From Bradyrhizobium cajani (GTDB lineage: Bacteria; Pseudomonadota; Alphaproteobacteria; Rhizobiales; Xanthobacteraceae), in contig NZ_WQNE01000050.1 of the NCBI RefSeq assembly GCF_009759665.1, forward strand, positions 1 through 40,753: a stretch of DNA of 40,753 bases, read 5' to 3'. Shown one piece after another: positions 33,124-40,753 of this stretch (the first letter of the stretch is position 1; the number at the start of each line of letters is the position of its first letter). A program made the position numbers and the translations under genes. Below the pieces are notes generated by a model that saw nothing but the letters and a program-made list of their open reading frames with translations, made no database searches and was not told the DNA's origin.

Positions 33124-33134
33124 GGCGGCTGCCC

Positions 33135-33887
33135 TCAATCGGTTGCGGTCTTGATCAGCGCGAGCGCCGGCAAGAGGTCGAGATGGGTGCGGTTGCGCAG
33201 CGCGAGGCGCAGGTTTCGCACGGCCAGGCGGGCATGCTCGCGCATGATCGCTTCGGCGCGCGCGCCTTCGCGGTTCTCGATCGCATCGATCACGACACGA
33301 TGGTGCTCCTGCCCGATGATCAGGATCTGCTGGGCCTCGGGCAGCGCCGACTGCGCCATCACGAAGCCGCTTGGGGATGCGAACGGCAGCGCCGAGGCGC
33401 GGTCGATCTGCCGGATCAAGGGCGGGCTGCGCGACAATTCGGTGAGCAGCGCGTGGAAGCGCGCGTTCAGCGTGACATAGGACGAGAAGGCTTCGATCGA
33501 GATCGGCACCTGCCGCAGCAATTCGTCGATCGCAGCCAAGCATTCCTTCAGCGGCTCGAGCTCGCGCGCGGAGACGCCGCGCTCGGCGGCGAAACGCGCG
33601 GCGAGGCCCTCCAGCGTGCCGCGCAGCTCGATGGAGTCGGAGATGTCGCGCTCGGAGAACGCCTTCACCATGAAACCGCCGGAAGGGATCGCCTCGAGCA
33701 AGCCCTCCTCCTCCAGCCGCACCAGCGCCATGCGCACCGGCGTGCGCGAGGCGCCGGTGGTCTCCACCGCCTGGAGCTCGGAGATACGCTCGCCCGGGCG
33801 CAACGCGCCCGACAGGATCTGGTCGCGCAGCGCCAGCTGCGCCTTCACGGTCTGCGAGACGGAGCGATCGACCTCACGTTCGGCCAT
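33135..33887 (-). CDS. GntR family regulator with FCD domain
   Basis: A 250-residue regulator. The winged helix-turn-helix spans about residues 12-75 (LRDQILSGALRPGERISELQ, then SRTPVRMALVRLEEEGLLEA). An all-helical FCD ligand-binding domain follows (RGTLEGLAARFAAERG, the EHHRVVIDAIENRE motif with the metal-binding His, and REHARLAVRNL). It sits between the oxygenase and reductase genes, with three bases before it and 11 after it, so it is transcribed with them and probably controls them in a feedback loop. The inducer is probably an aromatic or carboxylate substrate of the oxygenase, but that is an inference. Confidence 0.9.
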   Translation of the reverse strand: MAEREVDRSVSQTVKAQLALRDQILSGALRPGERISELQAVETTGASRTPVRMALVRLEEEGLLEAIPSGGFMVKAFSERDISDSIELRGTLEGLAARFAAERGVSARELEPLKECLAAIDELLRQVPISIEAFSSYVTLNARFHALLTELSRSPPLIRQIDRASALPFASPSGFVMAQSALPEAQQILIIGQEHHRVVIDAIENREGARAEAIMREHARLAVRNLRLALRNRTHLDLLPALALIKTATD

Positions 33888-33890
33888 GCC

Positions 33891-34940
33891 TTACTCCGCG
33901 GCCTGGAGGTGCTGCGGCGGGTTTTCCTTCGCCACCATTTTGTCGATCAGCTTGCGCGACCACATCGCACCGGCGTCGATGTTGAGGTTGTAGAAGATGC
34001 GGTCAGGGTTCTCGTCCATCGCACGCTGCTGCGCCTCGAGGATCAGCTCGTCCTCGTGGAAGATGCCGGAGACGCCCTCGCGGATCTCGCTGGTGATGCG
34101 CTGCTCGCCGAGGCGGTAGTTGCGCACGAACGCCCAGAAATAGTGGCAGGTCTTCTCGGTCTCCGGCGTGATGGTGTTGAGCACGAAGCCGTTGACGCCT
34201 TGCGAGCGGTCGCCCTCCGGCGCGCCGGTGCCGGTCGGCGCCACGCCGACGTCGATGGCGATGGTGCACGGCGCCTCGAAGCGGATGATCTGCCAGCGGT
34301 CGACGAGACCGGGCTTGCCGAGCTGCTTGGCCCAGAACGGCGGCGCCTCGATGCCGCGCATCCAGCGCGTCACCGTCACGGTCTTCTCGCCATGGGTGAC
34401 GTCGAACGGCGCTTCGGCGACGGCGTCGTTGCCGATCGAGGAGCCGTGCACGAAGGTCTCGTGGGTGAGATCCATGAGATTGTCGAGCACGAGGCGGTAG
34501 TCGCAATTGACGTGGATGGTCTTGCCGTCACCGGCCCAGGCCGGATCGTGATTCCAGTGCATGTCGGGCACCAGCGCGGGATCGGCCAGCGCGGGATCGC
34601 CCATCCAGAGCCAGATGTAGCGGTGGCGCTCTACCACGGGATAGGCGCGGACGCAGGCCGACGGATTGATGGTCTCCTGCGAGGGCATGAAGGTGCAGCG
34701 CCCCTGCGCATTGTACTTCAGGCCGTGATAGCCGCAGACGACGGTGTCGCCTTCGAGCCGGCCCTTGGACAGCGGCACCAGGCGATGCCAGCAGGCATCC
34801 TCCAGCGCGGCCACCGAGCCGTCGGCCTTCCGGTACATCACGATGTGCTTGCCGCAGATCGTCCGCGGCAGCAGCGCCGGCTTCACCTCGGCATCCCAGG
34901 CGGCGGCGTACCAGGCGTTCATGGGGAAGGGTTTTGTCAC
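33891..34940 (-). CDS. Rieske non-heme iron oxygenase, VanA-type
   Basis: A 349-residue oxygenase component. The Rieske [2Fe-2S] site is Cys50-x-His52 (ACWHR) and Cys69-x2-His72 (VCGYHG). The mononuclear iron site is in NLMDLTHETFVHGSSIG, with the two His ligands. The region DYRLVLDNLMDLTHETFVHG and the tail NIDAGAMWSRKLIDKM are very like vanillate O-demethylase VanA. It probably demethylates or hydroxylates an aromatic compound with the reductase two genes downstream; vanillate is only one option. The start is GTG at 34940, with GGGAG eight bases upstream; an in-frame TTG at 34955 would add five residues. Two TGTATACA palindromes and a promoter lie upstream. Confidence 0.92.
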   Translation of the reverse strand: MTKPFPMNAWYAAAWDAEVKPALLPRTICGKHIVMYRKADGSVAALEDACWHRLVPLSKGRLEGDTVVCGYHGLKYNAQGRCTFMPSQETINPSACVRAYPVVERHRYIWLWMGDPALADPALVPDMHWNHDPAWAGDGKTIHVNCDYRLVLDNLMDLTHETFVHGSSIGNDAVAEAPFDVTHGEKTVTVTRWMRGIEAPPFWAKQLGKPGLVDRWQIIRFEAPCTIAIDVGVAPTGTGAPEGDRSQGVNGFVLNTITPETEKTCHYFWAFVRNYRLGEQRITSEIREGVSGIFHEDELILEAQQRAMDENPDRIFYNLNIDAGAMWSRKLIDKMVAKENPPQHLQAAE

Positions 34941-34972
34941 CAGTCTCACTCCCAAGGCTTATGAATACGTTA

Positions 34973-34980
34973 TGTATACA
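34973..34980. promoter_or_regulatory. TGTATACA palindrome overlapping the vanA-like -10 box
   Basis: A perfect 8-bp palindrome, tgtataca, partly overlapping the -10 box of the oxygenase promoter (34978-34983). GntR/FCD regulators bind short AT-rich palindromes like this. A second copy lies at 35047. Confidence 0.6.
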
Positions 34981-35005
34981 ATAGCGCAGGAATGGAATCG
35001 TTCAA
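34978..35005 (-). promoter_or_regulatory. Sigma-70-type promoter of the oxygenase operon
   Basis: Read on the minus strand, TTGAAC (35000-35005) and TATTGT (34978-34983) are spaced by 16 bases, a good -35/-10 pair. The start codon of the oxygenase at 34940 is about 38 bases beyond the -10 box. Confidence 0.6.
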
Positions 35006-35046
35006 GCCACAAATCTGGAGTGCTATATTACCTTCTAACCGATAGA

Positions 35047-35054
35047 TGTATACA
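35047..35054. promoter_or_regulatory. Second upstream TGTATACA palindrome
   Basis: A second copy of tgtataca, 74 bases from the first, centre to centre. That is about seven helix turns, so a repressor could loop the DNA between the two. It lies upstream of the -35 box. Confidence 0.55.
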
Positions 35055-35074
35055 CAATCTTGGGGCCTTGATGC

Positions 35075-35160
35075 CGTCATGGCCGGGCTTGTCCCGGCCA
35101 TCCACGCGTTTCCGCGCGGCACGAAGAACGTGGATGCCCGGGACAAGCCCGGGCATGACG
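35075..35160. repeat. Nested palindromic repeat
   Basis: Arms 35075-35106 and 35129-35160 are reverse complements except at two positions. Each arm also contains its own hairpin (ggccgggcttgtcccggcc and gcccgggacaagcccgggc). The two mismatches keep each inner hairpin paired, as expected for compensatory change. It lies between the oxygenase promoter and the pgm stop. Confidence 0.82.
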
Positions 35161-35207
35161 ACCTATCGTGAACGCTCAGATGCGGCTTGTTCTGCCCTTC
35201 AGGGTAG

Positions 35208-36854
<1,647 letters not shown>

Positions 36855-36989
36855 TGAGATATCCTCGTCCTGTCGTAACCGAGATAGCGGCGACACCATA
36901 GCATCGGCCACGAGCCCGCCAAGGGCACAACACGCGCGACGGGGACGGCGTTCCCGGGGTGACGCTCTGTAAGTCCCGTCATCCATCGC

Positions 36990-37094
36990 CGTCATTCCGG
37001 GGCGCGCGTAGCGCGAGCCCGGAATCCATCATGCAGCATTGACGCGGACAAATGGATTCCGGGCTCGCGCCAAGTGGCGCGCCCCGGAATGACG
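36990..37094. repeat. Palindromic repeat upstream of pgm
   Basis: The outer arms cgtcattccggggcgcgc (36990-37007) and gcgcgccccggaatgacg (37077-37094) are perfect complements. The inner arms gcgagcccggaatccat and atggattccgggctcgc also pair. It lies in the divergent region between pgm and the hydrolase gene. It shares its ends with the element at 10446. Confidence 0.85.
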
Positions 37095-37194
37095 CGTGGA
37101 GAGGCCGCGGTCCAGCTTCCCGCCACCGGCGGTGAGGCCGTGCATCCGCCGGATCATGCTATGGTCCACGCCATCAAGTCCTTCGAATCGTCCC

Positions 37195-38328
37195 ATGGCC
37201 CTTTCGCGCAAGCTGCTGCTGTTGATTGCCGGCCTCGTCGTCGCTGGCACGCCGGCGCCTGCCGCGGAGTTCTACACCGAGGATCTGCGCATCCCGATGG
37301 CGGAGGCCGGGCCGCAGGGGCTCGAGGCGTTCCTGGTTCGCCCGGCGGGAACGAAGCGTTATCCGCTGGCGCTGCTCAGCCACGGCTCGCCGCGCAAGTT
37401 CGACGACCGCGCAACCATGTCCGCGCATAAATATTACGGCATCGCGCTCGAATATGCCCGCCGCGGCTTTGCCGCGCTGATCGTGATGCGGCGCGGCTAC
37501 GGCACCTCGCCCGGCGGCCGCGTTGACAGCGTCGGCGCCTGCGCGAATGCCGCCTATGTGCCGGCGACGGCGGTCGCGGTGGCGGACTTGCGCGCAGCCA
37601 TCGAAGCGATGGCGCACCGGGCCGACGTCACGACAAGGGGCATGATCGCGGCCGGCCATTCCACCGGAGGGCTCGCCACCGTCGCACTGACGGCCCAGGC
37701 GCCGCCCGGTCTGGTCGCGGCAATCAATTTTGCCGGCGGTCGCGGCTCGCGGGATGACGACGACGTCTGCAATCCGGATGGACTGGTGCAGGCCTTCGCC
37801 AGCTTCGGCAAGAGCTCGCGCGTGCCGATGCTATGGGTCTATGCGACCAACGATTTGTACTTCGGCCCCGATCTTGCGCACCGCTTTCATGACGGGTTTC
37901 GCGCCGGCGGCGGCAACGCGACGTTCGTCGCGGCGCCGGCTTACGGCGACGACGGCCATTATCTCTATTCGGTGCTGGGACGCCCGCAATGGACGCCCTA
38001 CGTCGATGCTTTCCTGCGCGAGCGCGGACTCGGCCATGACATCCTGAGCCCGCCCGATCCGCTGCCGCCGCCCAGCCAGCTCAACGAGGCCGCGCGCGTC
38101 GAGTTCGCGCGCTATCTCGCCAGCACCTTGCCGCACAAGGCCTTTGCGGTGTCGCCGAAGGGCGGTTACGGCTGGCGTTCGGGCCGGGCGACCGCCGACG
38201 ATGCCCAGCGCGATTCGCTTGCCGCCTGCTCGAAATTGTCGCCCGGCTGCACGCTCTATGCGATCGACGACCGGCTGGCCGGGGCTGCGCCAAGCACGCC
38301 GACGGACCAGAGCGCCCGCGCGCGATAG
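37195..38328 (+). CDS. Exported alpha/beta hydrolase (dienelactone-hydrolase-like) with a C-terminal module
   Basis: A 377-residue protein. Residues 1-24 form a signal peptide (LLLLIAGLVVAGTPAPAAE). An alpha/beta hydrolase domain covers about 28-285. The nucleophile elbow is GHSTGG (Ser156), with Asp220 in VYATNDLY and His255 in GDDGHYLY as the other members of the triad. After a proline-rich linker (PPDPLPPPSQ), a module at about 314-361 reads AFAVSPKGGYGWRSGRATAD and carries two cysteines. It resembles the short DUF4189-like repeats of exported proteins. It is probably a periplasmic esterase or hydrolase of unknown substrate. The ATG at 37195 is chosen because the signal peptide begins there. 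Confidence 0.88.
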   Translation: MALSRKLLLLIAGLVVAGTPAPAAEFYTEDLRIPMAEAGPQGLEAFLVRPAGTKRYPLALLSHGSPRKFDDRATMSAHKYYGIALEYARRGFAALIVMRRGYGTSPGGRVDSVGACANAAYVPATAVAVADLRAAIEAMAHRADVTTRGMIAAGHSTGGLATVALTAQAPPGLVAAINFAGGRGSRDDDDVCNPDGLVQAFASFGKSSRVPMLWVYATNDLYFGPDLAHRFHDGFRAGGGNATFVAAPAYGDDGHYLYSVLGRPQWTPYVDAFLRERGLGHDILSPPDPLPPPSQLNEAARVEFARYLASTLPHKAFAVSPKGGYGWRSGRATADDAQRDSLAACSKLSPGCTLYAIDDRLAGAAPSTPTDQSARAR

Positions 38329-38361
38329 GCGCGAGGGCGTTCAGTACATTAGCAGGACAGG

Positions 38362-39174
38362 CTAGGGCCGCTCGCTGAGCGCGAGCTTGTAGCCGACGCC
38401 GGTGACGGTCGCGATGACAGGCGTGCCGCTGCCGACGAGCTTGCGGCGCAGCCGCGCCACCAGCGCATCGACCGTGCGGATGTCGACCTCGGCCTGGCGG
38501 TTGCTGACGACCTCGATCAGATAATCGCGGCTGAGCGGCCTGCCGTCGGCGCCGACGAGCGCCGCGAGCAGGTCGAACTCGGCGCGCGTCAACGCCACCG
38601 GCTTGCCGTCGCTGCCGAGCAGCTCGCGCCGCGTCAGGTCGATGATCCAGTCGCCGAAGGCGATCGAATTGTGGTTGCGCGCCGCCTTGCGGTCGATCGA
38701 GCGCCGCCGCAGCACGCTGCGCGCACGCGCGAGCAGGTCACGCAGATTGATCGGCTTGGTGACATAGTGGTCGCCGGCGATCTCGAGGCCGAGGATGCGA
38801 TCGACGTCGGTGTCGCGGCGGGTCACGAAGATGATGCCGGCATTGCTGGTGGCCTGGATCTCCTTGGCGAGATCGAAGCCGTCGCCATCCGGCAACTGCA
38901 AGTCGAGGAAGACCAGATCGATGCGCGTGCGCAGCGCCTGGCGGCATTCCGCGCAGGAGCCGGCGCCGACCACGTCGAAATTGTTCTCGTTGAAATAACC
39001 GACCAGCATCGTCCGCGTCACCGGATCGTCTTCGACGACGAGCAGCCGCTCGCGGCCGATAGGACGCAATTCCTGACGCGCGGAATCAGCGACGATGCTG
39101 GATATGCCCTGCGGCTGCGGCCCGACCTGGAAATTCAGGTCGCGCAGTGCGCCGTCTTGTGAACGTACATTCAC
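38362..39174 (-). CDS. OmpR-family response regulator, orphan
   Basis: A 270-residue two-component regulator. After a 40-residue leader, the receiver domain (about 42-155) has the acidic pair Asp49-Asp50, the phospho-acceptor Asp91 in FLDLQLPDGDGF and Lys140 in VTKP. The winged-helix OmpR effector domain (about 170-265) ends with VDALVARLRRKL and VTGVGYKLAL. It should bind promoter DNA when phosphorylated. No histidine kinase gene is near. The start is GTG at 39174, because no ATG is available in frame before the receiver domain; GGGGGC lies upstream. The unusual leader before the receiver could be untranslated if a later GTG is used. Confidence 0.92.
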   Translation of the reverse strand: MNVRSQDGALRDLNFQVGPQPQGISSIVADSARQELRPIGRERLLVVEDDPVTRTMLVGYFNENNFDVVGAGSCAECRQALRTRIDLVFLDLQLPDGDGFDLAKEIQATSNAGIIFVTRRDTDVDRILGLEIAGDHYVTKPINLRDLLARARSVLRRRSIDRKAARNHNSIAFGDWIIDLTRRELLGSDGKPVALTRAEFDLLAALVGADGRPLSRDYLIEVVSNRQAEVDIRTVDALVARLRRKLVGSGTPVIATVTGVGYKLALSERP

Positions 39175-39304
39175 GACTTATTCGAGCCCCCGAAATTGCC
39201 TGCCGGATACTAGGCGTGTTGTGATGCCCAAACAATATTGGTCATGACCTTGACGCATTAAGTATGAATTGGCCCACAATTCTCATCCCGCGCATCATAG
39301 ACCT

Positions 39305-40195
39305 TTAGGATGATCCGACCTCGATCCGGAACGACAATTGCTCGTCCGCACCCGGCGCAATGTGCATCAGGCCCGGCTTGTCACTGAATTCGCCGTCGAA
39401 ACCCGCAGGGCTCGCATAGCCGCGCCAGGGCTCGATGCAGAGGAACGGCGCGCCTGCCGGCTTTGACCAGACGCCGAGCTCGCGAAAGCCACGCCAGGAC
39501 ATGTTCAGCCAGGGTCCGGTGGGAGCGCCCTGCCCGGCGGCGTAGCGGACCGAACTGCTTTCGACCCGGTCGAAGATGATGGCGTCGTCGACGAACAGGG
39601 ACTCGGACAAGGGCAACACAGCGCCTTTGACGGGACTTGGCTCGGCTGCCGCGCGCAGCAAGCCACCGTCGAGACGGCGCACGGGAGATGATTCTGTCTT
39701 CGCAAAAGTCAGCGCACAGCTCTCCTTCGCCACTTCAGGCTGAAGCGGCCAGTTGAAAGCGGGATGGCCGCCGAGCGAAGCCGGCAATGTCTCCGCGCCG
39801 GTGTTGGCGATCGTGAGCGAGAGATCGAGACCGGCTTCATCGATCGTATAGGTTGCCGTCAGCCGGAACGCGAACGGATAGAGCGCGCGCGTCGCCTCGC
39901 CGTCTTCAAGCACCAGCGTGCAGCGGCTTTCGCCGCGCTCCGCCCATGCAAAGCGGCTGTCGCGCGCAAAGCCGTGCTGGGTCATCCGGTAGGTCTTGCC
40001 CCGGTGCCGCAGTTCGTCATTGGCGAGACGCCCGACGATCGGAAACAGCAGCGGCGCATGGCGCGGCCAGGCCGGCCCCGCCTGCCAGATGAATTCAGTG
40101 CCGCTGCCGTCCTTCAGCGAGCACAGCTCGGCGCCTTGCGCCTTGATGGTCGCAGCGAGTCCACCGCTGCGGATCGTGTGCGTGTCGTCGGTCAT
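39305..40195 (-). CDS. Aldose 1-epimerase-like protein (LacX type)
   Basis: A 296-residue protein of the galactose-mutarotase superfamily. QHGFARD (about residues 73-79) and GGHPAFNWP (about 142-150) contain the two active-site histidines. CIEPWRGYASP near residue 250 contains the catalytic glutamate. Order and length match the LacX / YeaD-like group, which acts on sugars or sugar phosphates. No sugar can be assigned. The ATG at 40195 overlaps the stop codon of an upstream hrpB fragment (ATGA), and GGGAG, supplied by that fragment, is its probable ribosome site. Confidence 0.9.
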   Translation of the reverse strand: MTDDTHTIRSGGLAATIKAQGAELCSLKDGSGTEFIWQAGPAWPRHAPLLFPIVGRLANDELRHRGKTYRMTQHGFARDSRFAWAERGESRCTLVLEDGEATRALYPFAFRLTATYTIDEAGLDLSLTIANTGAETLPASLGGHPAFNWPLQPEVAKESCALTFAKTESSPVRRLDGGLLRAAAEPSPVKGAVLPLSESLFVDDAIIFDRVESSSVRYAAGQGAPTGPWLNMSWRGFRELGVWSKPAGAPFLCIEPWRGYASPAGFDGEFSDKPGLMHIAPGADEQLSFRIEVGSS

Positions 40196-40308
40196 GACCG
40201 TCTCCCTGGCGGCGCTACCAGCACGGCGGCGTTATGCGCCTCCAGCGTGCGCGAGAGGTCGTCGAGCACGGCATCGATCGGGAGGGGCGTGTCGAAGCTG
40301 CGGGGCAA
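40192..40308 (-). pseudogene. hrpB: Truncated 5' remnant of the ATP-dependent helicase gene hrpB
   Basis: A 38-residue frame on the minus strand reads (from the TTG at 40308) PRSFDTPLPIDAVLDDLSRT, then LEAHNAAVLVAPPG. This is the start of HrpB, a DExH helicase, up to and including the first half of its Walker A motif (normally APPGAGKTT). After APPG it becomes RRS and stops at TGA, overlapping the ATG of the aldose epimerase-like gene. The rest of the helicase (about 2.3 kb) is missing from the window. I read it as a deletion that fused the hrpB 5' end to the next gene. Family recognition is from memory of the HrpB N-terminus. Confidence 0.68.
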
Positions 40309-40318
40309 AGTCTCTATC

Positions 40319-40433
40319 CGTCATCACCCGCCTTGTGCGCACTTGCGCGCTGGGGCGGGTGATCCAGTAAACTCAGATCCCAATCATCACGAAGATCGGG
40401 ACTACTGGATACCCCGCCTCCGCGGGGTATGAC
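40319..40433. repeat. Palindromic repeat between UDP-glucose dehydrogenase and the hrpB remnant
   Basis: The left part cgtcatcacccgcc...ggcgggtgatccagta is partly complementary to the right part tactggataccccgcctccg...cggggtatgac. It shares gatccagta with the element at 29725. It begins just upstream of the hrpB fragment's start codon. Confidence 0.78.
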
Positions 40434-40448
40434 AATCGCGTGTAACTC

Positions 40449-40753
40449 TTACCCCTGCGCCGGCGGGCGGCCGACGCTCTCGTAGGTGAAGCCGGCGGCG
40501 GCCATCTCTTCGGGGCGATAGATGTTGCGGAGGTCGACGACGATCGGCTGCGCCATGGTCGCCTTCAGCCGGTCGAGATCGAGCGCGCGGAACTGCACCC
40601 ACTCGGTGACGATGACCAGCGCGTCGGCGCCTTGCGCGCAGGAATAGGCATCCTCGCAATAGGTGATGCTGGGCAGCTCGCCCCTGGCCTGCTCCATGCC
40701 GACCGGATCGAACGCCTTAACATTCGCCCCCATGTCGATCAGGCCGGTGACGA
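40449..40753 (-). CDS. UDP-glucose 6-dehydrogenase, 3' part (cut by the window edge)
   Basis: The frame on the minus strand runs from the window's right edge to the stop at 40449. It encodes the C-terminal UDPG_MGDP_dh_C domain of a UDP-glucose/GDP-mannose dehydrogenase: LIDMGANVKAFDPVGMEQA, then DALVIVTEWVQFRALDLDRL and VVDLRNIYRP. Full proteins (about 430-450 residues) oxidise UDP-glucose to UDP-glucuronate with two NAD. Only about 100 residues are visible, lacking the NAD-binding and active-site cysteine regions. With pgm in the same window, it supports a link to UDP-glucose and exopolysaccharide precursors. Confidence 0.9.
   Translation of the reverse strand, partial: VTGLIDMGANVKAFDPVGMEQARGELPSITYCEDAYSCAQGADALVIVTEWVQFRALDLDRLKATMAQPIVVDLRNIYRPEEMAAAGFTYESVGRPPAQG

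Overview
The window looks like chromosomal DNA of a slow-growing alphaproteobacterium of the Bradyrhizobium / Nitrobacteraceae type. I infer this from the high GC content, the strong third-position GC bias that throws long antisense shadow frames, the style of the hemE, pgm, GMC oxidoreductase and VanA/VanB-type proteins, and the dense population of palindromic intergenic repeats. I could not run a search, so the genus is an inference. There is no rRNA, tRNA, CRISPR array, phage gene or transposase. Most genes are on the minus strand and sit in short operons separated by repeat elements.

Layout. 0.2-5.1 kb: an ACS-type MFS transporter, a DUF2809-like membrane protein, a YcaQ/AlkX-type DNA glycosylase, two small exported or membrane proteins and an OmpA-family lipoprotein-like envelope protein. 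5.1-8.5 kb: a PMT/GT39-type glycosyltransferase divergent from a coupled pair, an exported FecR-domain protein and an outer-membrane barrel with a Pro/Ser-rich spacer. 8.6-11.0 kb: two VOC-fold proteins, a cupin with a His-rich head and a periplasmic FKBP isomerase. 11.1-16.8 kb: a PaoABC-like periplasmic molybdenum aldehyde oxidoreductase operon and a gamma-glutamyltransferase-family enzyme. 17-21.4 kb: trhO-slyX, a Cache/PAS/GGDEF cyclase, a small conserved protein and hemE. 21.6-25.4 kb: a divergent hemC-type gene, a GMC oxidoreductase, a TetR regulator and a divergently transcribed NTF2-like protein with a visible promoter and operator. 25.5-29.5 kb: a 1305-residue autotransporter with five tandem repeats of about 89 residues. 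30-32 kb: a membrane GGDEF-EAL protein. 32.1-35.0 kb: a Rieske oxygenase / GntR regulator / reductase operon (VanA/VanB type) with two TGTATACA palindromes upstream. 35.2-40.75 kb: pgm, an exported alpha/beta hydrolase, an orphan OmpR-type response regulator, an aldose 1-epimerase-like protein preceded by a truncated hrpB remnant, and the 3' part of a UDP-glucose dehydrogenase gene cut by the window edge.

How the genes fit together. pgm (glucose-1-phosphate), UDP-glucose dehydrogenase and the epimerase-like protein all belong to sugar-nucleotide and carbohydrate metabolism, and the glycosyltransferase, OmpA-like protein, barrel and autotransporter are envelope components. The two c-di-GMP enzymes could control surface traits, but nothing in the sequence ties them to these targets. 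hemE and the hemC-type gene converge; the hemC product differs at several positions from textbook porphobilinogen deaminase.

The most unusual observations are: a two-hairpin repeat present twice, one copy supplying the hemC stop codon; an hrpB fragment cut inside the Walker A motif and overlapping the next start codon; well-resolved candidate operators at the TetR and GntR loci; and a family of palindromic elements at nearly every operon boundary. I did not find a convincing wholly new multi-gene system.
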